Shown: positions 1-10,360, numbered from the stretch's first letter. The stretch is DNA of 64,000 bases from Peribacillus alkalitolerans (GCF_010882125.1 NZ_JAAGVZ010000007.1:124001-188000); one strand, 5' to 3'. Notes: a model not told the origin generated them from the letters alone. A program made the numbers and translations.

Positions 1-1403
1 TCCTCTTATTCCAACTTAAAATGCAGGCACTGAGGAAAATCCAGAGAGAAAGCTCAAAAGGAATTGGTCAAACTTATCATTTAGAAGAATTAAGGAAGTT
101 TATTGATTCACTTCCGTTTCCTCTTACGAATGCCCAAAAAAGGGTTGTTAATGAAATTCTTCGAGATATGAAATCTCCATATAAGATGAATCGATTATTG
201 CAAGGGGATGTAGGATCTGGGAAAACAGTTGTAGCTTCTATTGCATTATATGCCTCCATTTTATCGGGTTATCAAGGCGCGTTGATGGTTCCTACAGAAA
301 TTTTAGCTGAACAGCATTTCCAATCCTTAAGCGGTTTATTTAACGATACGAATGTAAGAGTGGATTTACTTACCAGTTCAATCAAAGGAAAAAAACGTAA
401 AGAGCTTTTACAGTCACTTCAAGAAGGTAAAATTGATATTTTAGTAGGGACTCACGCCTTAATTCAGGATGAGGTCAACTTTAATAAACTAGGAACAGTT
501 ATCACTGATGAACAGCATCGATTCGGGGTTGAGCAAAGAAGAATTCTCCGTGAAAAAGGTGAAAATCCAGATGTCCTTTTCATGACAGCGACACCTATTC
601 CAAGAACTCTTGCAATTACTGTGTTTGGTGAAATGGATGTTTCTATTATTGACGAATTGCCAGCAGGACGAAAAATCATTGAAACATATTGGGCAAAACA
701 TGACATGCTTGATCGAGTATTAGCATTTATGGAAAAAGAATTGAGTAAAGGGCGTCAAGCTTATGTGATTTGCCCACTAATCGAAGAATCTGAAAAACTA
801 GATTTACAGAATGCAGTGGATGTTTATCACATTTTGACAAACTATTTTGGGTCACGCTATAAGGTCGGATTAATGCATGGAAAACTACCGCCTGTTGAAA
901 AAGAAGCTGTCATGGCTTCTTTCAGTACAAATGAAGCCCAGGTACTAGTTTCCACCACAGTAGTCGAAGTCGGGGTGAATGTACCCAATGCCACGTTCAT
1001 GCTGATTTATGATGCTGAAAGATTTGGTTTATCTCAACTTCATCAGCTACGAGGGAGAGTAGGACGCGGTAGTGAACAATCCTATTGTATCCTGCTTGCT
1101 GATCCTAAATCAGAAACAGGAAAAGAACGAATGCAGATTATGACTGAGACAAATGATGGTTTTGTATTGTCAGAAAAGGATTTGGAATTGCGTGGACCTG
1201 GAGATTTCTTTGGGAAAAAACAAAGTGGAGTGCCGGAGTTCAAAGTAGCTGATATGGTCCACGATTATCGTGTGCTAGAAGTAGCGCGGGATGATGCTTC
1301 GAAGTTGGTGGATTTACCTGAGTTTTGGACGGACCCCATATATAAAGGAATAAGGGATCACCTTGAAACAAGTGGAATCCTTACTGGTGAAAAATTGGAT
1401 TAA
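1..1403 (+). CDS. recG: ATP-dependent DNA helicase RecG (3' part, truncated by window edge)
   Basis: Superfamily 2 helicase that remodels stalled replication forks and Holliday junctions. The reading frame is open from base 3, so the gene begins before the window; about 466 residues are visible of a protein usually near 680, and the N-terminal wedge domain is missing. Visible motifs are Walker A GDVGSGKT, the [11 protein letters not shown] box, TATPIPRT (motif III), [14 protein letters not shown] and QLRGRVGRG (motifs V-VI), followed by the RecG-typical FFGKKQSG segment. It is followed rightward by fapR, the same order as in B. subtilis. I saw no strong terminator between them. The identification is certain; only the 5' end is unknown. 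Confidence 0.97.
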   Translation, partial: LLFQLKMQALRKIQRESSKGIGQTYHLEELRKFIDSLPFPLTNAQKRVVNEILRDMKSPYKMNRLLQGDVGSGKTVVASIALYASILSGYQGALMVPTEILAEQHFQSLSGLFNDTNVRVDLLTSSIKGKKRKELLQSLQEGKIDILVGTHALIQDEVNFNKLGTVITDEQHRFGVEQRRILREKGENPDVLFMTATPIPRTLAITVFGEMDVSIIDELPAGRKIIETYWAKHDMLDRVLAFMEKELSKGRQAYVICPLIEESEKLDLQNAVDVYHILTNYFGSRYKVGLMHGKLPPVEKEAVMASFSTNEAQVLVSTTVVEVGVNVPNATFMLIYDAERFGLSQLHQLRGRVGRGSEQSYCILLADPKSETGKERMQIMTETNDGFVLSEKDLELRGPGDFFGKKQSGVPEFKVADMVHDYRVLEVARDDASKLVDLPEFWTDPIYKGIRDHLETSGILTGEKLD

Positions 1404-1523
1404 TCCAGTGGATCAATTTCACAGGAGAAGGGAAAATGATTACCTCCTCAGCACCTTAATTCAATTAGAAAATTACATCTATTAAATTTGAATAATCGTA
1501 AAACGTGTACCGTATATAAAATC

Positions 1524-1552
1524 TTGCAATCTGTTTTTTATTTATATATACT
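1524..1552 (+). promoter_or_regulatory. sigma-A promoter of the fapR operon
   Basis: TTGCAA at 1524-1529 and TATACT at 1547-1552, separated by 17 bp, fit a vegetative promoter. The expected transcription start is about 1559, inside the FapR operator. Confidence 0.75.
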
Positions 1553-1556
1553 ACTA

Positions 1557-1573
1557 TTAGTACCTAGTCATAA
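1557..1573 (+). promoter_or_regulatory. FapR operator
   Basis: TTAGTACCTAGTCATAA matches the 17-bp FapR consensus (TTAGTACCT then an inverted TACTAA half) at about 15 of 17 positions. It lies directly downstream of the -10 box and covers the predicted transcription start. This fits the known autorepression of fapR-plsX-fabD-fabG, relieved by malonyl-CoA or malonyl-ACP. Confidence 0.85.
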
Positions 1574-1593
1574 TAGTGCGGATGGTGACTTTT

Positions 1594-2175
1594 GTGAGAA
1601 GAAATAAAAAGGAGCGTCAACAGCTTCTTATCGATACAATACAAGATAACCCATTTGTGACGGACGAAGAGCTTGCAGATAAATTTTCAGTCAGTGTACA
1701 AACGATTCGATTGGATAGGCTTGAGCTCTCCATACCAGAACTTCGGGAAAGAATTAAAAATGTTGCTGAAAAAACATATACCGATGAAGTCAAAGCTTTG
1801 CCTATTGACGAAATAATTGGGGATATTATTGATATTGAACTAGATCAAAGTGCGATCTCTATATTCGACGTGACAAGCGAGCATGTTTTTAAACGGAATG
1901 GCATTGCTAGGGGTCATCATTTATTTGCCCAAGCAAATTCGTTAGCTGTTGCTGTTATTGATGATGAGATGGCACTTACAGCCAAAGCTAATATTCAATT
2001 CACTCGCTCTGTGCGGGAAAATGAGAGAGTGGTTGCAAAGGCAAGGGTGAAGAAGACTGATTCTCCTGAGAGGACGTTGGTCGAGGTCGATAGCTTTGTT
2101 GGAACCGAACTCGTTTTTAAAGGTGAATTTGAAATGTACCGATTCAACATTGGGAAAAAGGATGAACATTCATGA
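1594..2175 (+). CDS. fapR: FapR, malonyl-CoA-responsive repressor of lipid synthesis
   Basis: Transcriptional repressor of fatty-acid and phospholipid genes; malonyl-CoA or malonyl-ACP releases it from DNA. It has 193 residues. The N-terminal DeoR-like helix-turn-helix lies at about residues 18-50 ([20 protein letters not shown]), and a hot-dog ligand domain follows from about residue 75 ([17 protein letters not shown] is a conserved strip). I chose GTG 1594 because the GGTGA ribosome site at 1584-1588 sits 5 bases upstream and the protein then begins VRRNKKERQ like its relatives; an upstream in-frame GTG at 1576 is less likely. It overlaps plsX by four bases (ATGA). Its own operator lies just upstream. 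Confidence 0.95.
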   Translation: MRRNKKERQQLLIDTIQDNPFVTDEELADKFSVSVQTIRLDRLELSIPELRERIKNVAEKTYTDEVKALPIDEIIGDIIDIELDQSAISIFDVTSEHVFKRNGIARGHHLFAQANSLAVAVIDDEMALTAKANIQFTRSVRENERVVAKARVKKTDSPERTLVEVDSFVGTELVFKGEFEMYRFNIGKKDEHS

Positions 2176-3155
2176 AATTGACAATTGATGCTATGGGTGG
2201 AGACTTTGCTCCGAAATCACCAGTAGAAGGGGCAATGAAAGCTGTAAAAGAATTTCCCGATGTAGAAGTGATTCTAGTAGGAAATGAAAAAGAAATTAAT
2301 AAATACTTAACGGATACAACCAGAATCTCCATTCTTCACACCGAAGAAACGATTTTGGGAACTGATGAACCAGTTCGTGCAGTGCGTAGAAAAAAGGATG
2401 CTTCCATGGTGTTAGCCGCTAGACAAGTGGCCGAAGGAAGCGCCGATGCCTGTATTTCAGCAGGTAACACAGGTGCATTAATGGCTGCGGGACTTTTTGT
2501 CGTTGGGAGAATTGATGGAATTGAACGTCCAGCGTTGGCTCCGACATTACCTACCCTTTCTGGTGGAGGATTTGTACTTTTGGATGTAGGTGCAAATGCG
2601 GATGCACGTCCAGAGCATTTATTGCAATTCGCCATTATGGGTTCGATTTATGCCGAAAAGGTACGTGGGCTTGAAAAGCCTCGAGTTGGTTTGTTGAATA
2701 TTGGTTCCGAAGATAAAAAGGGTAATGAACTTACAAAAGCGGCATTTGACTTGTTAAAAGAAGCCCCGATTCATTTTATCGGTAATGTTGAATCTCGTGA
2801 TCTTTTAAATGGAGTGGCTGATGTTGTTGTCACTGATGGATTTACGGGAAACATGGTATTAAAAACGATTGAAGGCACAGCAATGTCAGTCTTCAAAATG
2901 GTCAAGGAATCAATGACAAGTAGTTTTATTAATAAACTTGCTGCAGCAGTCTTAAAACCCGAATTAATGAAAATAAAAACAAAAATGGATTATTCCGAGT
3001 ATGGTGGTGCTGGTCTATTTGGACTAAAGGCTCCCGTCATTAAGGCACATGGTTCATCGGATGCCAACGCAATCTTTAACGCGATTAGACAGGCAAAGAT
3101 TATGGTTGACCATGATGTATGTGGCAAAATCCATGAAGTGATCGACAAAAAGTAG
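2172..3155 (+). CDS. plsX: PlsX, phosphate acyltransferase
   Basis: Converts acyl-ACP and phosphate to acyl-phosphate, the acyl donor for PlsY at the start of phospholipid synthesis; a peripheral membrane protein. The 327 residues are full length. The N-terminus [17 protein letters not shown], the [13 protein letters not shown] segment and the [12 protein letters not shown] region are family hallmarks. The start overlaps the fapR stop (ATGA at 2172-2175), indicating translational coupling. A 307-bp gap containing a mobile-looking repeat separates it from fabD, where relatives usually have a short gap. Confidence 0.96.
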   Translation: MKLTIDAMGGDFAPKSPVEGAMKAVKEFPDVEVILVGNEKEINKYLTDTTRISILHTEETILGTDEPVRAVRRKKDASMVLAARQVAEGSADACISAGNTGALMAAGLFVVGRIDGIERPALAPTLPTLSGGGFVLLDVGANADARPEHLLQFAIMGSIYAEKVRGLEKPRVGLLNIGSEDKKGNELTKAAFDLLKEAPIHFIGNVESRDLLNGVADVVVTDGFTGNMVLKTIEGTAMSVFKMVKESMTSSFINKLAAAVLKPELMKIKTKMDYSEYGGAGLFGLKAPVIKAHGSSDANAIFNAIRQAKIMVDHDVCGKIHEVIDKK

Positions 3156-3170
3156 TCTTAATGAAAGGTT

Positions 3171-3395
3171 GTTTTCGTAAAGTTTGTTGCTCTTATAGTT
3201 TAATTTAAAATTTTACGATCTGAGTTGATAGTAGAGGAGTACACTTGATTCCAATGGCAAAAAGAGGGAAGTGGGATATACCACTGGCGGCATTGCCGGG
3301 GAGGCTCCCATCCCTCCAAGCGGAAAGCAAGTGCCTCTCGTTTATTATCAACAGGAAAACTTTATTATCTAAAAAACAACAATCTATGCGAAAAA
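3171..3395 (+). repeat. GTTGATT/AATCAAC interspersed repeat, copy A
   Basis: The core 3224-3352 begins GTTGAT and ends ATCAAC and contains GGCTCCCATCCCTCC and CGGAAAGCAAGTGCCTCTCG. Its reverse complement is closely matched by copy B. Outside the core an imperfect terminal inverted repeat is visible: GTTTTCGTAAAGTTTGTTG (3171-3189) against CAACAATCTATGCGAAAAA (3377-3395), about 15 of 19 positions. It fills almost all of the 307-bp plsX-fabD gap. The short reading frame at 3245-3430 lies inside it and is not a gene. Confidence 0.8.
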
Positions 3396-3462
3396 GTCTA
3401 ATGAAAAATACATACTCATCTATTTACTAATAAGATTAGATGAAATGCAGGAGGAAGAACCG

Positions 3463-4410
3463 ATGTCTAAAATTGCCTTTATTTTTCCTGGACAAGGATC
3501 ACAAGTACCTGGCATGGGAAAAGAGCTATTTGAAACGTATGAACCTTCAAAAAGGATCTTTCAACAAGCTGATGAAAAGCTTGGTGAGAAACTATCACAG
3601 CTGATCTTTGAAGGCCCTCAAGAAACTCTAACTTTGACCACTAACGCTCAACCAGCTCTATTAACGACATCAATAGCAATCCTTCAACGACTCAGTGCGG
3701 AAGGGATTCAGGCAGATTATACAGCTGGTCACAGTCTAGGTGAATATACTGCACTCGTTGCTTCTGGAGCTTTTGCCTTTGAAGATGCGGTGTATGCAGT
3801 CCGAAAACGTGGAGAGTTCATGGAAGCTGCTGTGCCAGCAGGCCAAGGGGCGATGGCTGCGGTACTTGGAATGGATCGAGAAGGACTACAAGGTGTAGTC
3901 GATCAAATTAGCTCTGAAGGCGACAGTGTTGATTTAGCCAACCTGAATTGTCCAGGTCAAATCGTTATCTCTGGTACAGCCGAAGGGGTGCAGAAAGCAG
4001 GGGATTTGGCAAAAGAAAAAGGGGCTAAAAGAGTGATTCCGTTAGAAGTTAGTGGACCTTTCCATTCACGTTTAATGGAGCCTGCTGCAGGTAAGCTAAG
4101 GGAAATCCTTGACACTATTAATATCCAGGATGCAAACCCTCCGGTCATATCAAATGTAGTAGCAAATCCAATTTCTACACCAGAAGAAATAAAGGAAAGA
4201 CTAGTAGAACAGCTATATTCCCCAGTTAAATGGGAAGACTCAGTACAGAAAATGCTGGAATTAGGTGTTACTACATTCATTGAAATCGGACCAGGTAAAG
4301 TATTAGCTGGTTTAGTCAAGAAAATTGACCGCCAAGCAAAAGTTTTTTCGATTTCTGATGAAGCGTCATGTAAGTCAGTGATTGAAGCGTTAAAGGAGGA
4401 AAATCGATGA
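3463..4410 (+). CDS. fabD: FabD, malonyl-CoA:ACP transacylase
   Basis: Transfers malonyl from CoA to ACP, giving the extender unit of type II fatty-acid synthesis. It has 315 residues starting [14 protein letters not shown]. The nucleophile Ser91 lies in GHSLGEY and the catalytic His201 in [11 protein letters not shown] 3463 is preceded by AGGAGGA about 7 bases upstream; an in-frame ATG at 3445 would place that ribosome site inside the coding region and is rejected. It overlaps fabG by four bases (ATGA 4407-4410). It probably still belongs to the FapR regulon despite the repeat inserted upstream. Confidence 0.96.
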   Translation: MSKIAFIFPGQGSQVPGMGKELFETYEPSKRIFQQADEKLGEKLSQLIFEGPQETLTLTTNAQPALLTTSIAILQRLSAEGIQADYTAGHSLGEYTALVASGAFAFEDAVYAVRKRGEFMEAAVPAGQGAMAAVLGMDREGLQGVVDQISSEGDSVDLANLNCPGQIVISGTAEGVQKAGDLAKEKGAKRVIPLEVSGPFHSRLMEPAAGKLREILDTINIQDANPPVISNVVANPISTPEEIKERLVEQLYSPVKWEDSVQKMLELGVTTFIEIGPGKVLAGLVKKIDRQAKVFSISDEASCKSVIEALKEENR

Positions 4411-5150
4411 GATTGCAAGGGAAAGCTGCGTTAGTTACAGGTGCTTCTAGAGGCATTGGTAGAGAAATTGCGTTGGAGCTAGCTAGGGAAGGCGCCGATG
4501 TAGCGGTTAACTTTGCCGGTAGTGAAGCGAAAGCAAATGAAGTGGTTGACGAAATTAAAGCTATGGGAAGAAATGCAATCGCGATTCAATGTGATGTATC
4601 AGATTCTACAGCCGTTACTGAAATGATCCAAAAATCACTTGATACTTTTGGGAAAGTTGATATTTTGGTTAATAATGCTGGTATCACAAAAGATAATTTG
4701 TTGATGCGAATGAAGGAAGAGGAATGGGATACAGTCATTAATACGAATTTAAAGGGTGTATTCCTTTGTACAAAAGCAATTACTCGTAGTATGATGAAAC
4801 AACGCTCTGGTAGAATCATCAATGTAGCATCTATCGTTGGTGTCAGTGGGAATGCGGGACAAGCTAACTATGTAGCTGCTAAAGCGGGTGTAATTGGATT
4901 CACAAAGACCGCTGCTAAAGAGCTTGCTTCTCGTAATATTACGGTTAATGCTATTGCACCTGGATTCATTACGACTGATATGACTGATAAATTGACTGAC
5001 GAAGTGAAAGAAGCAATGTTGAGCCAAATTCCACTAGCTCGCTTAGGTGAGCCAAAGGACATTGCTCGGGTGGTCGCATTCCTTGCTTCAGAAGATAGCG
5101 CGTATATGACTGGTCAAACACTTCACATCGACGGTGGTATGGTCATGTAG
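4407..5150 (+). CDS. fabG: FabG, 3-oxoacyl-ACP reductase
   Basis: NADPH-dependent short-chain reductase that performs the first reduction of the fatty-acid elongation cycle. It has 247 residues, the family length. The Rossmann motif GASRGIG lies at about residues 12-18, NNAG follows, and the catalytic Tyr155-x3-Lys159 lies in NYVAAKAG. The C-terminus IDGGMVM is typical. It is coupled to fabD by an ATGA overlap. An 88-bp spacer with an inverted repeat separates it from acpP. Confidence 0.96.
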   Translation: MRLQGKAALVTGASRGIGREIALELAREGADVAVNFAGSEAKANEVVDEIKAMGRNAIAIQCDVSDSTAVTEMIQKSLDTFGKVDILVNNAGITKDNLLMRMKEEEWDTVINTNLKGVFLCTKAITRSMMKQRSGRIINVASIVGVSGNAGQANYVAAKAGVIGFTKTAAKELASRNITVNAIAPGFITTDMTDKLTDEVKEAMLSQIPLARLGEPKDIARVVAFLASEDSAYMTGQTLHIDGGMVM

Positions 5151-5164
5151 GCTTGTGTAATAAA

Positions 5165-5209
5165 AGCATTATAAGACAGATTTCGTGTTTATTATTCTCT
5201 TATAATGCT
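5165..5209 (+). promoter_or_regulatory. inverted repeat in the fabG-acpP spacer
   Basis: AGCATTATAAGA (5165-5176) and TCTTATAATGCT (5198-5209) are exact 12-bp inverted arms 21 bases apart. No T-run follows, so it is not a standard terminator. TATAAT occurs at 5201-5206 and again at 5211-5216, so an acpP promoter here is possible, but no convincing -35 box was found. Confidence 0.45.
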
Positions 5210-5238
5210 CTATAATGGCTTGAGGGGAGGTGAGTGCA

Positions 5239-5472
5239 GTGGCAGAAGTTTTAGAACGTGTTACTAAAATCATTGTTGACCGACTTGGTGTTGATGAGTC
5301 TGAAGTAAAGCTAGAAGCATCTTTCAAAGAAGATCTTGGGGCTGATTCATTAGACGTGGTTGAACTTGTCATGGAACTTGAAGATGAGTTTGGCATGGAA
5401 ATTTCAGATGACGATGCTGAAAAAATCGCTACAGTTGGAGATGCAGTGAATTACATAAAAAGCACTATGTAA
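5239..5472 (+). CDS. acpP: acyl carrier protein
   Basis: Small acidic carrier that holds acyl chains on a 4'-phosphopantetheine arm. It has 77 residues, close to the family length. Ser37 in GADSLD is the attachment site. I chose GTG 5239 because GGGGAGGTG sits about 6 bases upstream and the protein then begins [16 protein letters not shown] as in relatives; GTG 5230 lies inside the ribosome site. It ends the lipid operon and is followed by a long terminator hairpin. Confidence 0.95.
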   Translation: MAEVLERVTKIIVDRLGVDESEVKLEASFKEDLGADSLDVVELVMELEDEFGMEISDDDAEKIATVGDAVNYIKSTM

Positions 5473-5494
5473 TAGAGTTGTATCCAAATCTAAT

Positions 5495-5574
5495 AGAGGC
5501 TGACTCGTAAGTGCCTATCCCTTATCTACCTAATGGTGGGGGATTGGTACTTAACAAAGAGTCAGCCTCTTTCT
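5495..5574 (+). terminator. terminator downstream of acpP
   Basis: AGAGGCTGACTC (5495-5506) pairs exactly with GAGTCAGCCTCT (5559-5570), followed by TTTC. The inner sequence can extend the stem imperfectly (GTAAGTGCC against GGTACTTAAC). Confidence 0.8.
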
Positions 5575-5581
5575 CTTTGGC

Positions 5582-5799
5582 TCTTTTTCCATAGAGTGTT
5601 GTTTTTAGACTGGGAGATTGTCCGTTGATTGCAGCGAGAGGCACTTGCTTTCCGCGGGGAGGGATGGGAGCCTCCTCGGCGTTACCGCCTGTGTGGTCTC
5701 CCACTTCCCTCTATTTCCCGCAGGAGTGTACCCTCCGCTACAATCAACTCAGATAGTTAAAGTAAAATTACACTTGTACATCATCAAAATTACGATAAC
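5582..5799 (-). repeat. GTTGATT/AATCAAC interspersed repeat, copy B
   Basis: The core 5624-5748 is the reverse complement of the copy A type: GTTGATTGCAGCGAGAGG at the left and CCGCTACAATCAAC at the right. Outer inverted ends resemble those of copy A: TTTTTCCATAGAGTGTTG near 5586 and CATCAAAATTACGATAAC near 5782. The whole 5473-5979 gap holds the acpP terminator, this element and a possible rnc promoter. The reading frame at 5618-5875 lies within the repeat and is not a gene. Confidence 0.8.
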
Positions 5800-5905
5800 A
5801 GACTTCTTTTTTGAAATAACTTACAGCCAAGGTGACAAATCATCACTGCAATTCCTTCTATTCAAAATCGAATAATGATAAACTAAAGGTGTATGGTATG
5901 GAAGG

Positions 5906-5934
5906 GTGACTTACGGCTCAAAGCAATGTATACT
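5906..5934 (+). promoter_or_regulatory. possible rnc promoter
   Basis: TATACT at 5929-5934 has a weak -35 candidate, GTGACT at 5906-5911, with 17-bp spacing. Offered only because the acpP terminator upstream implies that a promoter is needed for rnc. Confidence 0.35.
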
Positions 5935-5979
5935 TTATAGTCTATTAAGTGTAAATTTGGATGGTTGTTGGAGGAAATT

Positions 5980-6711
5980 ATGCGCAAGTTTGGAAAACGA
6001 AATAAAGCAAATAGCAAGGATCAAAAATTTAAAGAATTCCAAGACTCTTTAGGGATTGCATTTGCTGATGATAAATTATTAAAAAAAGCCTTTACTCATT
6101 CATCCTATGTGAATGAGCATCGAAAAAAGCCGTATGAGGACAATGAACGGCTAGAATTTTTGGGAGATGCTGTTTTGGAATTGACAGTATCACAATACTT
6201 GTTCCATAAGTATCCTACTATGAGCGAAGGAGAATTAACAAAAATGCGCGCAGCCATTGTTTGTGAACCTTCATTAGTGGGTTTTGCTAATGAGCTTTCC
6301 TTTGGGAATCTTGTCTTGTTAGGAAAAGGAGAAGAAATGACTGGTGGAAGGGAACGCCCTGCTCTATTGGCAGATGTGTTTGAAGCTTTCATTGGGGCAT
6401 TATATTTGGATCAAGGAATTGAAGCGGTTTTGCGCTTCTTAGAAAAAACTGTATACCCAAAAATCGATAACGGTGCTTTTTCTCATGTGATGGATTTTAA
6501 AAGCCAACTACAGGAACTTGTCCAACGTAGTGGTAATGGAACGATTGAATATGAAATCATGCAGGAAAAAGGCCCTGCCCATAATAAAGAGTTTGTATCT
6601 AAGGTTTCTTTAAATGGGGAAATCCTTGGGACAGGCATGGGGAAATCAAAGAAGGAAGCTGAACAGTTCGCTGCCCAGCAAGCACTAAACAAATTAAAAG
6701 ATCATCAGTAA
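5980..6711 (+). CDS. rnc: ribonuclease III
   Basis: Double-strand-specific endoribonuclease that processes rRNA and the scRNA precursor. It has 243 residues. The catalytic domain bears the signature [14 protein letters not shown] (about 54-67), and a C-terminal double-stranded RNA-binding domain includes [13 protein letters not shown] and [18 protein letters not shown] 5980 follows TTGGAGGAAATT at ideal spacing; upstream TTG codons at 5965 and 5968 are not needed. It sits upstream of smc and ftsY, the conserved Bacillus order. Confidence 0.96.
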   Translation: MRKFGKRNKANSKDQKFKEFQDSLGIAFADDKLLKKAFTHSSYVNEHRKKPYEDNERLEFLGDAVLELTVSQYLFHKYPTMSEGELTKMRAAIVCEPSLVGFANELSFGNLVLLGKGEEMTGGRERPALLADVFEAFIGALYLDQGIEAVLRFLEKTVYPKIDNGAFSHVMDFKSQLQELVQRSGNGTIEYEIMQEKGPAHNKEFVSKVSLNGEILGTGMGKSKKEAEQFAAQQALNKLKDHQ

Positions 6712-6790
6712 TCTACAGTCTAATCTGTTCGAAACATAAACAAATAAATCAAATGAGACTAAAGAAAGACAGATTAAAGGGGGAAAGATT

Positions 6791-9700
6791 GTGTTCCTCA
6801 AACGATTGGATGTTGTAGGATTTAAATCCTTTGCGGAAAGGATCAATATAGAATTTGTGCCAGGCGTAACTGCCGTTGTTGGACCAAATGGAAGTGGGAA
6901 AAGCAATGTGACCGACGCTATTCGTTGGGTCCTTGGGGAGCAATCTGCCAAATCCCTTAGGGGAGCAAAAATGGAGGATATTATTTTTGCTGGTAGTGAT
7001 TCCAGGCGTGCCCTTAACTTTGCAGAAGTTACTCTTACGCTAGATAATGAAGAACATTTTTTACCCATCGATTACCACGAAGTCAGTGTGACTCGGAGAG
7101 TGTATCGTTCTGGCGATAGTGAGTTTTATATAAACAAACAAGCTTGTCGTCTAAAGGATATTATTGATCTATTCATGGATTCCGGACTTGGTAGGGAAGC
7201 CTTTTCCATCATCAGCCAAGGTAAAGTGGAAGAAATTCTTAGCAGTAAGTCAGAAGAAAGACGCTCAATCTTCGAAGAAGCAGCTGGTGTCCTTAAATAT
7301 AAGACAAGGAAGAAAAAAGCTGAAAATAAATTATTTGAAACTCAAGAGAATTTGAATCGGGTTCAAGACATCCTTCACGAATTGGAAGGGCAAGTCGAAC
7401 CATTAAAAATCCAAGCCTCGATTGCACGTGATTATCTAGAGCAAAAAGAAGAACTTGAGCATAGTGAAGTAGCTGTAACCGTCTATGAAATCGAGACATT
7501 ACATGGTAAGTGGACAGCTTTGTCTGAAGAACTGGAAAAACATAAAAACCTTGAGCTTGAAATGTCTACAACCCTCGGTAAACGTGAAGCAATAGTAGAG
7601 CAGCATCGAGACAGGATTAGTGCTTTAGATGATTCGATAAATGAATTACAGGAAGTATTGTTAATAACGACACAAGAGTTAGAAAAGCTGGAAGGTCGTA
7701 AAGAAGTTCTAAAAGAAAGAAAAAAGAATGCTACTCAAAATAAACAGTCATTGGAAAAATCCATTGAAGATGCAAATCATCAAATTGAAAAGCTGTCTTC
7801 CCAAAAGGGCGAAGAAGAAAAGCATTTAAATATTCTACAAAATGAAGTTGCGATCTTGCAGAAGCAGCTTGATGAAAATGTTAAGCAGCTTTCAAATTTT
7901 AATCAAAATATAGATGAAACCATAGAAACCTTCAAAGCTGATTATATTGAATGGTTGAATAAGCAAGCAGCAGCAAAAAACGAATACCAATTGACCGAAC
8001 AACAAGTGTCGCAGTTAAAGGTAAAATCTGAACGATTAGATACAGATAATGAAAAATATATTAATGAACGTAAAGAAGTAGAGCTTCGCAAACAAAAAAA
8101 GATAGTTGAACTTACAGGAAATCAAAAAGAGCTTGAAAATGGTGTCTCTCAATACCGTCAAGATCAACTCTTGCTTGAAAAGCTGGAAAATCAATACAAA
8201 AAACAAGAATCTTTACTTTACCAAGCTTTTCAATTCCTACAACAAACAAGATCCAGAAAAGAAATGCTTGAAGAAATGGAAGAGGATTATGCAGGATTCT
8301 TCCAAGGTGTAAAGGAAGTCTTGCGTGCAAGGGAAGGAAAGTTGTCTGGTATTGAGGGGGCAGTTGCTGAATTAATACAAGTCCCCAAGGAATATGAGCT
8401 TGCAATAGAGACTGCCTTAGGTGCTGCTATGCAGCATATTATCGTAGGTAAAGAAGAAGATGCCCGAAAAGCCATTGGGTATTTAAAGGCAAATTCCTTT
8501 GGAAGAGCTACTTTCTTGCCACTTTCAGTCATCAAAGGGCGAGAAGTACCATCACACCAACTTCAGCAAATGAAAAGCCATCCTTCTTTTAATGGAATTG
8601 CTTCTAGCCTTATCTCATATGAAAATAAGATCTCTGAAGTTATGGCTAATTTACTCGGAACAGTTGTGATCACCTCCGACCTTAAAGGGGCAAACGAGTT
8701 AGCAAGATTGACAGGCCATAAGTTTCGTTTTGTCACAATTGACGGAGATGTCGTGAATCCTGGTGGCTCTATGTCAGGTGGTGCTGTCAATAAGAAGAAT
8801 AATTCACTGTTAAGTCGAAAAAGCGAGCTGGACGAGATTAAGGACAAGCTAGCCATAATGGAGAAAAAGACCGCCACTCTTGAGGAAGAAGTAAAAGCCC
8901 ATAAAAAAGAATGGCAACAGCAAACTGAAAAACTGGAATCTAAGAGATCCAATGGCGAGCAATTGCGAATGCAAGAACAAACGATTAAGGGTGACTTGAG
9001 AGAAATTGAGTTATTAGAGAAAAATGTCAATGAACGTTTGGCTCTCTATGATTTGGATAAATCCTCACTTGAAGAGGAATTAGCCCAGAAATCCAATCGA
9101 CTTCAATCCTTAAAACAACTTTTACAAGATTGTGATGAGGAATTATCTCGCTTGAATCAAGAAATCGCTGCACTGACATTGCAAAAAGAAACACAACAAA
9201 TTTCAAAAGAAGCGGTATCTGCCCAAGTGAATGAATGGCGAATCCAGCTTGCCTCAAAAAAGGAACAGCTTCAAAACCAAAAAGAAAAACATCAGCGAAT
9301 TCAAGACGAACTTAACTCTAATAAGACAAAATTGACCGATTTGGATGAAGATCTTTCTTTACTTGATACAGATATGAGTGATAGCAGTAACGGTGAAGCG
9401 ATTCTAGAAGAATCTGCCCGTAAAAAGCTCCAAGATAAAAATGAGACATTGAGTCTAATTTCTTCAAGACGGGAAGAGAGGGTCAAACTTCATCATCTAT
9501 TAGAGGACGAAGAGCGTGAGGCGAAAGAACTGAAACGTCAGCATAAAGGCCTAGTAGGAATATTAAAAGATGAAGAGGTTCAATTGAATCGACTGGATGT
9601 CGAACTTGAAACAAGGCTTGAACATTTACGTGAAGAGTATTTTCTAAGCTTTGAAGAAGCTAAAGAAAAGTACGAACTTCATGTGCCAATTGAAGAAGCT

Positions 9701-10360
9701 AGAAAAAAGGTTAAGCTAATCAAGCTTGCTATTGAAGAACTTGGCACTGTAAATATTGGAGCTATAGATGAATATGAACGTGTTTCTGAGCGATATTCTT
9801 TCTTAAGTGAACAAAAAACAGATCTTCAAGATGCGAAAGATACTCTTCATCAAGTCATTGATGAAATGGATGAAGAGATGAAACGTAGATTCGCAGAGAC
9901 GTTTTTTGCCATAAAAGAAAAATTCGGTATCGTATTCCAATCTTTATTTGGTGGAGGTCGTGCAGAATTAAAATTGACTGATCCACAAGACATGTTGAAT
10001 ACCGGTGTAGACATTGTTGCACAACCACCTGGAAAGAAACTTCAAAACCTTGGATTACTATCCGGTGGAGAACGTGCTTTAACTGCAATTGCCCTTCTTT
10101 TCTCCATCTTACAAGTAAGACCGGTACCGTTCTGTGTGTTAGATGAAGTAGAGGCTGCTTTAGATGAAGCTAACGTACATCGCTTCAGTCAATTTTTGAA
10201 GAAGTTCAGTAGTGAGACACAATTTATTGTCATCACACACCGTAAAGGGACTATGGAGGCAGCAGATGTTCTCTATGGTATAACCATGCAGGAATCAGGT
10301 GTATCCAAACTTGTTTCTGTCCGATTGGATTCAGTACAGGAAATTGCCGAAACAAAATAA
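6791..10360 (+). CDS. smc: SMC, chromosome condensation ATPase
   Basis: Core subunit of the SMC-ScpAB condensin, which compacts and segregates the chromosome. It has 1189 residues, near the B. subtilis length. The N-terminal Walker A is GPNGSGKS at 31-38. Long coiled coils flank a hinge at about 510-680 that includes VNPGGSMSGG. Near the C-terminus the ABC signature LLSGGERA lies at about 1089 and the Walker B VLDEVEAALDEAN at about 1115. GTG 6791 is preceded by AAGGGGGAAAG. ftsY follows 13 bases after the stop, so the two are probably co-transcribed. Confidence 0.97.
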   Translation: MFLKRLDVVGFKSFAERINIEFVPGVTAVVGPNGSGKSNVTDAIRWVLGEQSAKSLRGAKMEDIIFAGSDSRRALNFAEVTLTLDNEEHFLPIDYHEVSVTRRVYRSGDSEFYINKQACRLKDIIDLFMDSGLGREAFSIISQGKVEEILSSKSEERRSIFEEAAGVLKYKTRKKKAENKLFETQENLNRVQDILHELEGQVEPLKIQASIARDYLEQKEELEHSEVAVTVYEIETLHGKWTALSEELEKHKNLELEMSTTLGKREAIVEQHRDRISALDDSINELQEVLLITTQELEKLEGRKEVLKERKKNATQNKQSLEKSIEDANHQIEKLSSQKGEEEKHLNILQNEVAILQKQLDENVKQLSNFNQNIDETIETFKADYIEWLNKQAAAKNEYQLTEQQVSQLKVKSERLDTDNEKYINERKEVELRKQKKIVELTGNQKELENGVSQYRQDQLLLEKLENQYKKQESLLYQAFQFLQQTRSRKEMLEEMEEDYAGFFQGVKEVLRAREGKLSGIEGAVAELIQVPKEYELAIETALGAAMQHIIVGKEEDARKAIGYLKANSFGRATFLPLSVIKGREVPSHQLQQMKSHPSFNGIASSLISYENKISEVMANLLGTVVITSDLKGANELARLTGHKFRFVTIDGDVVNPGGSMSGGAVNKKNNSLLSRKSELDEIKDKLAIMEKKTATLEEEVKAHKKEWQQQTEKLESKRSNGEQLRMQEQTIKGDLREIELLEKNVNERLALYDLDKSSLEEELAQKSNRLQSLKQLLQDCDEELSRLNQEIAALTLQKETQQISKEAVSAQVNEWRIQLASKKEQLQNQKEKHQRIQDELNSNKTKLTDLDEDLSLLDTDMSDSSNGEAILEESARKKLQDKNETLSLISSRREERVKLHHLLEDEEREAKELKRQHKGLVGILKDEEVQLNRLDVELETRLEHLREEYFLSFEEAKEKYELHVPIEEARKKVKLIKLAIEELGTVNIGAIDEYERVSERYSFLSEQKTDLQDAKDTLHQVIDEMDEEMKRRFAETFFAIKEKFGIVFQSLFGGGRAELKLTDPQDMLNTGVDIVAQPPGKKLQNLGLLSGGERALTAIALLFSILQVRPVPFCVLDEVEAALDEANVHRFSQFLKKFSSETQFIVITHRKGTMEAADVLYGITMQESGVSKLVSVRLDSVQEIAETK

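Noticed and set aside
3245-3430. 61-residue reading frame between plsX and fabD
   Set aside because: It lies wholly inside repeat copy A, has no ribosome site, and comparable frames in other copies have unrelated translations.
3957-4418. 153-residue frame antisense to fabD
   Set aside because: Shadow of a conserved gene, without a ribosome site or recognisable domain.
5618-5875. 85-residue reading frame between acpP and rnc
   Set aside because: It covers repeat copy B and flanking A+T-rich DNA; no ribosome site or family resemblance.
8563-9030. 155-residue frame antisense to smc
   Set aside because: Shadow of the smc coding frame; hydrophobic low-complexity translation and no ribosome site.
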